A stretch of 64,000 nt of DNA from Chrysophaeum taylorii (Eukaryota > Sar > Pelagophyceae > Pelagomonadales > Pelagomonadaceae): positions 168,857 to 232,856 of the forward strand of contig JAQMWT010000521.1 of the NCBI GenBank assembly GCA_029834535.1, read 5' to 3'. Positions within the stretch are counted from its first letter, which is position 1. The number at the start of each line of letters is the position of its first letter. Positions 42,084-52,634 of this stretch are shown here, piece after piece. The position numbers and the translations under genes are program-made. Under the pieces are notes generated by a model, which worked only from the letters and a program-made list of their open reading frames with translations, was not told where the DNA came from and did no database searches.

Positions 42084-43592
42084 CTAATGAGGTGAGAATG
42101 GTGTGGAGGACGGCGTTGGTTTCAAAGTGGGAGTTGCGGATATCAGCGTGAGCAGTTTCGAGTGCCTTGAACTGGGTGTGGGTGAGATGGAGTTCCGCGC
42201 GGGTGTAGTCCAATTCGTCGGCTTGGATGGCGAGCTGGGCAGTGGCGAAAGCCAGGGCGGCGTCGGCGATGGTGAGTTTGGCGGCTGTGGAGGACAAAGC
42301 GTTGTCCTTGCGAATGAGCGTGGCCTTGGTTGCGGCCAAGTCAGCGCTTTGGGAGCGGAATGCAGCCTGAGTGGTGGCCAACTCGCGTTGGAGCGCAGAC
42401 GAGGGTGCATTGGAACTTTGAGAAAGGAGGTGAGTTTTTGCTTGGGTGGAGACGGAGGAATGGTCGTAGCCGTGGAGTGCGTAGTCACGCGGGTGGAGAT
42501 GAAAATCGGGGGAACAGCAACTTTCGAAAGGTGATGAAGGTCGGTCAGGATGGTCCGATGGTTGGGCGGCAGTAGCTTGAGCCGCGGAAGGAGCTGGGGT
42601 AGGAATGGAAGTGCCGGGGCCGTCGTGGCCGTAGGTGGCATGGTCTTGTGGATGGAGAGGAAAGTCCTGAGGAGAGCGACTAGTGGAAGATGATGGATAT
42701 CGGATAGGAGAATCCGACGGTGGGGCGGCAGGAGCTCGAGCCGCGGTGGGGGCTTGGTCAGGGATGACGGTGCCGGGGCCGTCATGGCCGTAGGTGGCAT
42801 GATCATCAGGAAGGGGCTGAGTGGTGCGGCGAAGGGATTGACGAGGATGTTGGGAAACTTGAATAGATGGTGAAGGGAGAGTCGCCGATAGTGGGGAGTT
42901 AGGCTCCAGTGAAGGAGGTGGAGGCTCCGGTGGGGTTGGTGGAGTGAGGGAGTAATGTTTAGTGGTGGTGGTGGAGGAGTGTTCAACATTGCTGGTGCGA
43001 TATTCGAACAAGGTGGAGTGTCCTCGTGAATGTGGGGTGTGCCAGGTTGTGGAGTAACCTTGGCTATGCCTGGGTCCGGAGGGAAGGCAGTGGGGTCTGA
43101 GACTTTGCCGTGGGGTGTTTGACATCCTGTGGGGTTGTCGGCAGGAGGTGGGTTCTGTTCATGTTCGAGAACGTTTTGAACAGTAGGAGGGGGTGTGACC
43201 ATCGAGATGATCGGGTCTTGGGTCGCGACTTCGTGAGAAGTTTGCTTTTGCTTGAGGGGAGTTGCCGGAAGAACAGCTGGTTGGGGAGCTTGTTCAAATT
43301 GCTCGTCTTGATCGAGTTGCATGTCTTGATCGAGCTGCTCATCTTGAGCTGCGATTGCGGCAGCGAATTTTTCGGCGAGCGCAGCTCTTACGGCTCTTAG
43401 ATTAGCGCGATCAGAGGTGATCCGATTATACAAATCATCTAGGAGCAGTTCGAGCGGTTGCCTGAAAGCTTGGAGCTCTTGTGGTGTAGCGAATTGCTTT
43501 GCTGATTCCAGACTCGGGACTTGTCGATCGTGAGTCGCCATGTTGTCGGGGTTGCGTTTTGCGCGTTGTTGTTTGCCTTTCACACTTTTCAC
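41824..43592 (-). CDS. Gag-position protein with tandem repeats and coiled coil
   Basis: Starts at 43592 close to the 5' LTR. The N-terminal ~130 residues (helical, then D/E/Q-rich LDQDMQLDQDEQFEQ) are in one frame. From about 43.1 kb a second frame carries tandem units beginning DHATYGHDGPGT (two clear and one degenerate) and then a coiled coil (ALQRELATTQAAFRSQSADL...). The position and coiled coil suggest a capsid-like or structural role, but no gag family is recognised. Confidence 0.4.
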
Positions 43593-43762
43593 ACTTTGTT
43601 CACCAGTAGCAAGCGATGGGACTTGACTACGGTCTTTTTGACTTCAGGAACTTCAGGAGATTGCTCTTACCTGGAAATCCTGGGTCTTTGTCCGAGACGT
43701 CGATCGAGACCGACGTCTTTCGGAGGACGTTCCTCTACCAGTACCGGACTGGGTCCAAACCT

Positions 43763-43939
43763 GGAGAACAGTAAAAACCACTGTGCCTATGGTAGAGAAT
43801 GGTGGCAGTGGTAGTGCCACTCTTATTGCCCTGTCTCTAACGACACAAAGAGCAGCACGGTGTTCGACAAAGCGATTTTGGGTTGTTTAGTGTGAGTGCG
43901 AGGTTAAGGGGGGGGGTGTCCTAACCCTAAATGGCATTT
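43763..43939 (-). repeat. 5' LTR of the 35.7-43.9 kb element
   Basis: GGAGAACAGTAAAAACCACT...CCTAACCCTAAATGGCATTT, about 90% identical to 35727-35900. Confidence 0.7.
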
Positions 43940-43950
43940 CACTTTTTCTA

Positions 43951-44095
43951 CGGTCGCCCCCCAAAAAACAACATGTTATTAAGGTCGACCCCCCAAAATC
44001 ACCACTTTCTCTACGGTCGCCCCCCAAAACACCATATTTTCGAGGTACCCCCCCAAATACATATAGAATCCAACGTTGTCACCCCCCCAATTCCT
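43951..44095. repeat. Degenerate C-rich minisatellite
   Basis: Units of GGTCGCCCCCCAAAA plus CACCA-type spacer, four to five copies. The LTR element appears to have inserted into this array, since a similar unit lies beyond its other end. Confidence 0.7.
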
Positions 44096-44226
44096 GCATT
44101 TCCCTTTTTTTTTTTAGTTTTCGGCTCTGTTAACGGCCTTGGCTTTAATTACTAGTACCGAAATCAATCACCGGTGACAAAGGTATTCGTCAGATGCGAC
44201 TATCCTTACCCTGATCGCCGACTGCT

Positions 44227-44570
44227 GTTGCGATGGAGGACGGTGCCTCATGAATCCTGAGCCTTGCGAGGGCATCCGCCCTCCCGGCGTAGGTTGGCAC
44301 CTATTCGCCTCCCGGGCGGGCCGGTTGGCAGCCGGAACGTTCGCAGTGGGACGGGGTATGATGGCCGGGGGGCGAAGACGGAAGGTTATCGACGAGTTGG
44401 TTGTCAGTCACATCGCGGTCTCCTCGTCGCATGGCGACAAGCTTGATGGTCACTCTCCGCCGACCGACCTTTCTGCGCTCCTCGTCTACAGGCCCGTGAT
44501 TCCGGACTGGCTCCTGTCGGTCCGGCCTGGCTCCCATGCTCGGGAGAGGTCTGAAGTTAGTTAGTTTAGT
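44227..44570 (+). mobile_element. Short LINE derivative (RIME-like), longest copy
   Basis: Begins GTTGCGATGGAGGACGG like the full LINE, retains ~150 bp of its 5' region (CGCCTCCCGGGCGGGCCGGT block), then its own middle, then the LINE 3' end and GTTAGTTAGTTTAG. A 104-codon frame is open through it but is not conserved between copies. The flank at 44571-44839 has short AACCGCGATA-type repeats and nothing else. Confidence 0.65.
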
Positions 44571-44839
44571 CACTGGTGACTAACTTTTTCACCGGACAAT
44601 AACCGCGATCAACCGCGATAAACCGGGATCAATCGGGGAAAACTCCACGATGGCTGTTGGCTCCCACAAAACGGCCATAGATCGTTCAGATTCGAGTTGT
44701 GTAGCCACATCGGGCTGTTGGGGGCCGCAGTGCAGCGTGACGACGCCGTGTCGATCGACGTGCTCGGATTTGGAGCACCCAGGGACATCATGAACAAGGG
44801 CGAGAGCTAGAGTGCAGAACACGCCCACGTGGGCAAGTC

Positions 44840-45260
44840 CGGCGCATCACCATGGTCGACTTGGAGATCTGGAAGGGAAATAAGACGACATCCTCCCTTG
44901 CAGAATGGCGCGTCGCCTGTCGTAACCAGTTTCCCAAGATCGCCCCCATTGCCGAGCAGCCTCCACGTGCTCGCTGTCCAGTCTGCCGATGTCGAGCGCG
45001 CCTGCAAGGCCCACGAGGTCACCCACACCAAGGCCCGCTCCTGCCACTATGCATACACGGTGTACATGCTTCTCTTCACGCAGATCAACCTCTGCCTCAT
45101 TAACAATTGCACACCGCCGAGATCGGCGACTTCCTCCTGCAGTGCGTTACCGGCGAGGACGACCGCGCCACCGCCGACGAAGACAACGACGTTGAGATCG
45201 TCGACGACCCCGCCGCCACCCCTGCCGACGACGACGACGCCGGCGGCTGGATAAGAACAA
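44840..45260 (+). pseudogene. hAT transposase C-terminal fragment
   Basis: With small frame shifts it reads SLAEWRVACRNQFPKIAPIA, then LAVQSADVERACKAHEVTHTKAR, then VYMLLFTQINLCLIN and an acidic end. This is the hAT dimerisation domain (xxSADVER...HTKxR...LxxxxNL). The rest of the transposase is missing. A poorer copy lies at 4395-4660. Confidence 0.65.
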
Positions 45261-45709
45261 GAAAAAACAAGTAAGATCGGCAAGCTCAACACCACCAAGC
45301 TCAACACCACCAGCCCCACTCTGTGTACCCCCTATGCCCCTCTCGCTCCTTTGTCTCCCCTTCCACGTTTCTTCCTTCTGGCTCTTTGAGCTTGGCAGTT
45401 GTGCTTTTTCTTCCTCTACGACCGTGCAGTCTGACTCTTTTTGCCTCGGAGTTGCACAGTTACATCAAAAATAATGAACCACGCGATGTGGCGGGACGAA
45501 AGTCGCGCGGCGAGAAGTCGCGCGGCGGGGGGGGGCGCTGGGTGAGCACCTGGAGCCAGGCGTGCGTAGTCAGGGCGGGGACGCGCGACGCACGAGCGGC
45601 CCGCACGAGCGAGCGAAAGGCAAAGAACGGCGGGCAGCAGCGCCGCAGACAGGCTCGTGATAGTAGGGGGGTAAGCTGACGTGGCGGCGAAAAACATAAC
45701 CCCCCCCTG
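45261..45709. other. Intergenic, no gene recognised
   Basis: Short ORFs on both strands without motifs. It contains CGCGCGGCGAGAAGTCGCGC, a small inverted-repeat-rich GC patch. Confidence 0.4.
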
Positions 45710-45805
45710 AGTTAGTCTTTAAATGTCGACTGCTAAGAGGGGGGGGGGGGTGGGGGGGGCATGAAGGATGTTGGGTGGGTTTGTGGGGTAGGAGGGATGT
45801 GCCTG
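45710..45805 (-). repeat. 3' tail fragment of the nuclease-type element
   Basis: On the minus strand: GTGCCTGAGTT side, then CCCC...CTCTTAGCAGTCGACATTTA and AAGACTAAC. It lacks coding sequence. Confidence 0.5.
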
Positions 45806-45859
45806 AGTTAGTCACTAATGTATAATAACCGGATAATCCGTTTGTTAAAAAACTAGCCC

Positions 45860-46125
45860 TCTTAGAGACAGGGTCGGATAAGAAAGTTCGTACGAGCCGT
45901 TAACTATGTTTCAGTTTGTACTAAGACATACTCAACGGATCGCTGAGCTATGTTCATTTGTACTCAAGCAGTATGTGCCGCCACGCCGCGAGATCGTCGC
46001 GATGGAACTAGTCCCCATAGTGAAGTCGGCATCCGTTCGTCCCCTCACGCAAAAAAAGGAAAAAGCCCACGCGTTGTAGGACCCGTCGTTGCGGCGCGGG
46101 CTAGTCTCGTTTTCTTATCCGACCC
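45860..46125. mobile_element. Possible MITE with AGGGTCGGATAAGAAA inverted ends
   Basis: AGGGTCGGATAAGAAA at about 45870-45885 is inverted at 46109-46125 (TTTTCTTATCCGACCCT). About 255 bp, no ORF. Its right end touches the LTR start of the methyltransferase element. Confidence 0.4.
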
Positions 46126-46320
46126 TAGAGATAGAAAATTTGATTTAGGGTTAGTACCCCCCTATCCTAGGGTTAGCTCTCTTACTTCTATCACTTTTAA
46201 ATCAAAAAACGCTGTGTTATTCACACCGTGCTGTCCTCGTTGTTAGAGCACAGGACAAGGGCAGACTACCACTGCTCTCACTCTGCTGAAGGGTAACACA
46301 GTTGTGATTACTGTTCTCTA
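46126..46320 (+). repeat. 5' LTR of methyltransferase retroelement, copy 1
   Basis: TAGAGATAGAAAATTTG...GATTACTGTTCTCTA. The left edge is uncertain by ~10 bp, because TAGAGATAGA could also be read as the end of an internal region. It is homologous to the LTRs at 57344-58017 and, inverted, 35727-35900 and 43763-43939. Downstream (46321-46345) no exact tRNA primer site is evident. Confidence 0.65.
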
Positions 46321-46404
46321 GGTCACGGGCACCAGTCCGGTCTCAGCAGAGTACCAGGATTTCCAGTCGAGTTCCGCTACCCGACGTTCCCGAACCAAAA
46401 CAAG

Positions 46405-48576
46405 ATGCCGACAAATCAAGAACTCCAAAGGAGTTACAGCAACATGCTCGAGCATTGAAAGATCAAGAAGCTCGCTTAGAGGCAAAGCATCAAAGCGAGT
46501 TGCAAGCACAAGCTCAAGCAAACGACGCTCGCATCCAAGCACTCGAAGCATGTTTAGTGCAATACAGCCACCACCTGCCGTCGCCGCAGCGACTGCTCCC
46601 CCCACTCCAGCTCAACAAGACCCCAAGAACAAGGCCAACACCTTCAGTGACCCACCAAGCTCTGTCCTCAAGTCCATGGACGGCGCTCAAGTCACCCCCC
46701 AAATGCTCTCGTTTCGCGTTATGCAGTTGTTCGTTGAACACCTCATGCCCGGAACCGGCATCACGCAATACTTCCTGCAAGGCTTCTACACGTGGGAATC
46801 CGTCTTACGCGGATCTAACGATCTAGCAGACGCTCTCCTAAGCCACTGCATCAAGGAGTATGACAAGGACCCCGACAACTATGCCACAGCCGGCAATACT
46901 CAAGATTTCCAACGTCGCTTCGTCTACTACAAGGGCGTCTACCGCAAGTTCGGCAAACACTTCCTTGAGACTGTATACGACAAAAACTCCAAGAACTCAA
47001 AGACCAAGACAAAGATACGGCCGATACAACGAAAGGAAAGCTATATCCCATCACGCAACCCCACCTCCAAGGAAAAGAAGCCGACTTCATCGTGTACCTC
47101 CGCGAGACCGTGCACCCCCTCTTTCGCCGTTTCCTGCATGCCGGTAGCGACTCCGTCAAGCACCCAGCATACGACGAGATTGATGCACTCGGATCCTCCC
47201 ATCCGATAGGACTCGAATTCGTACTCCAAGTATGTCTCGCACTTGACAAGCACACGGGCCAGAACCACGTCCATCATGCGCATTATGTCTTCAATCCCTT
47301 CCTGGACACGCCGTTCAACCCGGAGATCCACGAACCAGCGCACTATATAGATTTTATGTGCCACGTTCAACAAAAGCTCCGTCAAACTACCGACGACACT
47401 TCTCTCCAACTCAGCGACAGCACGATACAACAAGAAATCCACAAGATGCTCCGCTTCAAGTACCTCCCAAGCTTACTTGACTCCCGCGCCCCAACCCACA
47501 TAATAGGTTTTGCACGTCTTGCAAACTGCCTTCGTACCCCCAACGACTCGCTGTTACTCGACGAAGACAAGGAGGCTACAAGCAATTTACCCAAGTTGAT
47601 CGCCCGCATCACGGTTATCTCAACCTTTGAGCGCAACTTTTGGGCTCACCTCGAGCCTCACCCCACCCTCAACTTCAAGCCGTTGCGATTCGTCACTGAC
47701 TTCGGTCGTCTGCCGACCAAAGATAAAGACAATCCACGTTTTCGCTCCCGCCGTCATGGCCTTAACCTCACCGAAGATGACGACGACAACTCCCCCTCTG
47801 AAGATGATATCCCTCCGGATCCTGATGAAGCACCCCCTGAAGACACCGACCCTGTTGCCGTTTTTCTCACGGAAGCCAACCTCGATCCAGATGACGACAC
47901 TGCTCTCATCCAACACCTTCACGCTTACCGCAAGAAGCAACTCTCACGCCACCCCAAGAAACCTCCACCCAAAAAGCCCCCTAATCCTCGCTCACCGTCC
48001 TACTACGACATCAATGACAGCCCTAAGCCCAAGGCCACCCCTGTCACCCCAACCAAGAACAAACAACACCCCCGTGCTTCTCCCGTCACCCCTGACAAAC
48101 GCGAGCACCCGCACCTCCGCAAAGTCACCTTTCCTACCCAAACGCACCCCCCAAAGCCATCCACTCCTGACCAACGGTTCAAGGTCCCCCTCCGTGATGT
48201 TCGTCGCAAGCTCCAAACCATCCGGAACCTTAGTCAAGCCGGCCGTCAACACACCTCCAACTCGGATCGTATGACCAAGCTCATCAACCTCATCACCACT
48301 ATCTCCGACGAGATACTCCTCTCCGAGGCTGATTCTGACGCCGCCGATTTTCTTCCGTTGTTATCATCCGACCCGCAGGATGATCCAACAGATGAGGGCG
48401 AAGCCGACGACGCTGATGACCAAGGCCAACTCGGTTTTTACGATGATCATGGTCAACTATGCCTATACGATGATCAAATCCCCGAAATCGAAGACGAAGA
48501 CGATGCCGCCGAAGACTACGCACAACGTCACCAAGACTATATGCGTGCTCTACACCGGAGCCAGCTTTTTCGATGA
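46405..48576 (+). pseudogene. Gag-like ORF, copy 1
   Basis: About 724 codons in total. A one-base loss near 46428 (CAAAGGAG against CAAAAGGAG in copy 2) and further shifts near 47.0 kb split it into frames 46550-47209 and 47092-48576. Features: N-terminal coiled coil, a Pro/Ala linker, a conserved helical core (LSFRVMQLFVEHLMPG, YTWESVLRGSNDLADALL, HPLFRRFLHAGSDSVKHPAY), an acidic DDDDNSPSEDD stretch, a basic Pro-rich region, and an acidic end (YDDQIPEIEDEDD) stopping at RSQLFR. No CCHC knuckle. The capsid role is inferred from position. Confidence 0.6.
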
Positions 48577-49693
48577 AGGTTGACGACGACGCCTGTGCCG
48601 CCAACCAAACTTTACTAAATCAGGCACCAAGCCTCACGATGAAAAATTTCCCAGCATCATCGACACTTTCCCCTCATCGACACTTTCCCCCAGAGTCGCA
48701 GATTTTCTTTGTGCCACTTACACCGCAGGAATGGCCCCCACAAAGACCAACTCGCTGCACGGACGCAATGGACCCGGCACTGTAGTTTCTTTAATTGACG
48801 GTGGCGCATCTTTTTGCTTCACGCGAACAATACAACATTTTGGTCCCGAGTCCATACGCAGGATTCCCGAACATACCATCCGCATGGGCAGAGGCACCTT
48901 AACCAGCCATTTCATCGGTGTCAAACCGCTGTACTTGCAGGCTGCATGTCTCTCCTCAAAGGATATCAAAGACTCCACAGGCTACGCATTATACTTAGTC
49001 TTTTTGGTCGTCCCGCACTTCAGGCCAGGTTTGCATTTTATAGCGACCTCTCAACTGAAAGCTCTGAACGTCCAAGCAACAGACCCACCGCTGCCGCACG
49101 AACCATACTTGTATGAACTTCCGACCACTTCCACTTCAGATCCTCATGATTACAAAACGCTTCTAGGCACAACCGCAGTAGTTCTCGCCAATCGCCAAAC
49201 TAATGGTCTATTGTCCCTGCCATCCCATCAAAAGCAAACTTTCCATGCTGTGATCAGTTTCCACACCGGAGCAAAAATGTCCCTCAAAGATGAACTTACA
49301 AACATAACTCAGAAAGTAGCAAAGACGCGCTCGCAATCTCACCTCCTCGATTTCGCCAAACTGCAAAACCACTCTGCTTTCCTTACGGAATTAATAGGAT
49401 TGCTGCGTACTTTCGTCCAATATGCATTCACTGGCTCGGCGGACCTCTCTGTGCAAGCACAGCCCCCTCCGCTATGCACAGCCATTACTGCAGGTGGACT
49501 TCACCAAGTGGGCTTCGCCTCTTTTCGCCAACGCCTCGACAAACGCATCATTGTCGTTGCCACCTGTGAAATCAACCCAACTATGCGCGCCCGCGCGCAG
49601 CAACAGTTCCCGCACGCTCTGCATTATAAGGATCTCCGAAAACTCACTGCCGCCTTGCAAGCCGGCAAATTACGACAACATACCTCAACTTGA
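48573..49693 (+). pseudogene. Protease and start of DNA methyltransferase, copy 1
   Basis: Starts with an ATG that overlaps the gag stop (ATGA at 48573). After a frame change near 48.7 kb the 48731-49693 frame has LIDGGASFCFTR, a retropepsin-like DxGAS motif, followed by MGRGTLTSHFIGVKPLYL. Further on are the first methyltransferase motifs: TAGGLHQVGF (motif I Gly loop), VVATCEINP (motif II acidic residue) and HYKDLRKL (motif III). It stops at 49693 just before the catalytic region, which lies in the other frames. Confidence 0.75.
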
Positions 49694-49694
49694 C

Positions 49695-52158
49695 TTGGCT
49701 GTCTTCACCTTGCCTTGTCAACACGTGAAACGCCATGAAAGACTACGATGGCTATGCCACTCCAGCAACTGCCGACCTCTTCGTCAAAGAACAAATTCGC
49801 TTTGTTCGTTGCACGCTCCCGACATACACCATTGTCGAGAACGTACCACAAAACCCGAAAACCCACCAAGAGTACGTCCAACTCGCAAAATGCTATCAAA
49901 GCATGGGTTACTTCAGACACTCCGGTGTCTACAATGCCTCCGCCCTTGGCGACGTCATAAGCAAGAATCGACACCTCGCTGTCTTCGCTCGGCACCCGCT
50001 AAACGGCTACAACCTCGAGAAAACCGCTTCTCCCTGGTTAATATCTCCTCCGAGCATGGTTCCCCTCCTGGATCCAAGTCACACTATCCCAGAAGATCTA
50101 TGGATATCCAACCCCGCTCTTCGCGGCACAGTGACCAGCTATACCTTGGATTACTATCAGCACAAAGCCACTTTCTCATATGCACCCGCCAATGCTGCTC
50201 AACTCTCGATTTCCGAGAACGCACGTATCTGCCAAATGCTTGCACGCCTGAAGAAGCCCTTCACGGATCTAGGCCTGGACGCCGACGGCACCCCCTATGC
50301 CTCGATGACCACCATCCCACATCTCTTGGTATTTACATTGCTGCACAATCATTTGTCGCAACACCCTACTCTCGCCGCCTGGAACACACTCCGCTGTTTT
50401 CACGCCTCCGAGTCACAATGTGCTTTCCACCTGGATGGTGCCATCTCCGGCACTGCCGCCACCGCCGTCGCATGTGGCTACTTCCCGCGCGCATCCCTCA
50501 CCTTGCATTCACGCCCCCCTCAGATATTGGACTGCTCACACCAACCCGCAGTCTTTTCCCCAACGCACACCTTCTCCCTGGATGTCCCCAAGGGCACCGC
50601 CTTTCTGGTCGTAGCCTACACCAACTCCTTGGCCGCTGCTCACAGCTGCTCGCGCCCCTCCACGTGGGTCTACTACATGAATCGCTCGCATCCCGGCTTT
50701 GCCGCGATCGATTCACGAGGGCGAATCACTCTCGATGACCCCATGGGACTCATAATGTCCGAAGCACGTCCCACTTACGCGGACTATGTCGGCCACATCG
50801 GCGACACGCTCCAGAAAAGCACCAAGTGCTACTCGGTCACTGGCTCGTACCCAACCAACACGAGCTACTCCAACGCACTACTGCTGATCTCGCCCGACCA
50901 CATCCGATACGCGACTCTCAACGAAATCGCAAAATTTGGACACCACTCGGACCCGGAACTGCTTCGCTTGTTCCAACAGCACCCGCCGTACTTCGCGTTT
51001 AAGGCACTGGCCAACGCCGTCCCGCACAACATGCTGCAGGCTAAGTACAGCGCTGTCCTCGCACTCCACGAATCGCATCACCACGTGAACCTTCACATCG
51101 AATGGGCAACCATACGCAACGGCATCCCCAGTCCCGGAGACATCAATCAGGTTGCAGAATTCTTCTTGAACATCTCCAGCCGTCTCTTAGCAGTGGAGGA
51201 CCTCCACCTCACCTCGCTCTTCAAAGCTTTTGCAGTGTATGCCCACCATGCTGCGATCCGCAAGCCACGCAAATCGAAAAACCTCGAGACGCTACTTGCC
51301 GAGGCCACAGTTGCAAAAGTCAGAGTCGACAAGCGACCCAGCCCCCCTAGCGCTTCGACTGCAGCTCTGCCCCCCTTGCACAAGCCTGGCACCACTCAGC
51401 ACGCAAAAAGAGTGCTTCTGGTCACTCGCTGGCACCGCATTCACCACCAGCAACCCGAGATTCTTCGCCGCACGATTGCCGCTAACGTAACGAACCTCCG
51501 CCCAGGTGATGATCGGTATCTGCAAGACTGCAGCGAATGCAAGCGCTGTCAATCGCATGTCAGCTTCCGCCATAAGAACGCTTCCTGGTCACAGGATGAA
51601 CTGGCCTACGCTCCTGGCCAACATCTCCACATGGATGTATCCTACCCGAGCATCAGCAAATGCTATGGTGGATTCCGCTACATAATGCACTTCGTGTGTG
51701 TTATTTCGGCACACAAATGGGTATACTTCCTGAGGAAACTGGACGCGCAGGACGTTCTTGCTGGCATCCTCTACGTGGTCAACGTGATTAAGGTCGAATT
51801 CGATGTAAGTGTGAAAATCATCTCATCTGATGCTTTTTCCACATTCCGCTCCGAAGCTTTTCACCCGCTCAAGGTGCAACTTGGTATCCAGTTTCAAATC
51901 ATTGGTCGCCACCTACACCAGCGGAACTTAGCGGAAAACATCATCAAAGAAAATACCCGGGGCACTGTCGTTCGCCTTCTGAATCTGCGCAGCGTCCGCA
52001 TTGAAGGAAAGCCCATTAGCGCCGAGTATTACCACCCGTTTGCTCTGCTGCATAAGATCCAAGCAGACAATCAGCGCTCTCTCATGGATTGCCCTCTCGC
52101 ACTCACATGCCCTGCACCGTCCCCAGGCGCATTATGTCATCTACGGCACCACTCTTGA
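49695..52158 (+). pseudogene. Cytosine-5 DNA methyltransferase and copia-type integrase, copy 1
   Basis: The catalytic motif LDLAVFTLPCQH lies at 49691-49724 with Cys codon 49716. A small frame change leads into the 807-residue frame 49735-52158: YTIVENVP (motif VI, 49828-49848), SKNRHLAVFAR (motif VIII), a ~330-residue variable region likely to include the target-recognition domain, and FKALANAVPHNML (motif X, ~51000). Then a linker, the integrase zinc region (RWHRIHHQQPEIL...CSECKRC), and the integrase core with HMDVSYP, KIISSDAFSTF and RNLAENIIKENT as the D, D and E positions. The family would methylate cytosine in DNA and insert cDNA. This copy is frameshifted. Confidence 0.85.
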
Positions 52159-52634
52159 AGCTCCTCCCCTTTGGCGAACCTGTCACATTCGTATACCCGC
52201 AAAGCCAAAAACTGGAACCCTCCAGCGTCTCCGCCTCTTACCTTCATAGCAACAACTATCTACCGAATCTCCCTGGCACGGACCGATTTATCCGTGATGT
52301 TCACAGCTCTATCCTGCTTGTACATCAAGGGCGATATGGAAAAATCGTCACCTCGAACGACTTCCACGTCGATGCGGACATGGTAGTCAATCGCAACAAG
52401 GAAATTGAGCGCATCAAAGCACAGGCGCAGTTTCCAGCAGAAGCACGGCAAGAGGACCCGCTTCCAGCTAGAAGCGACCAGCCAATGCCGGAACATAGAC
52501 AGGAACCGCAAAAAGAGGGCGAGACTCATGACAACAACCATGATGACAAACCCGATGACGAAGACAAGGGCAAGGAACCAGATCAAACCTCTGCTACTGG
52601 TCCAAGTCCCGTCAGCGACGAGACACCTGAATAG
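52089..52634 (+). CDS. Integrase C-terminal region and acidic tail, copy 1
   Basis: The 181-residue frame continues the integrase after a frame change near 52.1 kb: FGEPVTFVYPQSQKLEPSS, then HQGRYGKIVTSNDFHVDADM, which resembles the GKGY...VxxRDVxFDE block that follows the core in copia integrases. In ordinary copia elements RT begins soon after. Here the protein ends within about 75 residues in an acidic, Pro/Gln-rich tail (ETPE stop at 52632), followed closely by the 3' LTR start. Confidence 0.65.
   Translation: MPSRTHMPCTVPRRIMSSTAPLLKLLPFGEPVTFVYPQSQKLEPSSVSASYLHSNNYLPNLPGTDRFIRDVHSSILLVHQGRYGKIVTSNDFHVDADMVVNRNKEIERIKAQAQFPAEARQEDPLPARSDQPMPEHRQEPQKEGETHDNNHDDKPDDEDKGKEPDQTSATGPSPVSDETPE

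Larger units (their letters stand above)
35727..43939 (-). mobile_element. Non-autonomous LTR element with unrecognised ORFs
   Basis: Two near-identical ~175-bp repeats bound 8.2 kb, and CACTT flanks both outer ends (35722-35726 and 43940-43944), a possible 5-bp target duplication. The repeats match, in inverted orientation, the 5' LTR of the methyltransferase retroelement at 46126-46320 (shared GGTTAG, CGCTGTGT, CACCGTGCTG and ACTGTTCTCT blocks), so this element reads on the minus strand. No protease, integrase, RT or RNase H was found. It therefore probably depends on proteins of a related element. Confidence 0.6.

Noticed and set aside
49422-50738. 438-residue ORF overlapping the methyltransferase
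   Set aside because: Out of frame with the conserved motifs except for a short run around PCQ, where the true frame passes through it; Ser/His/Arg-rich elsewhere.
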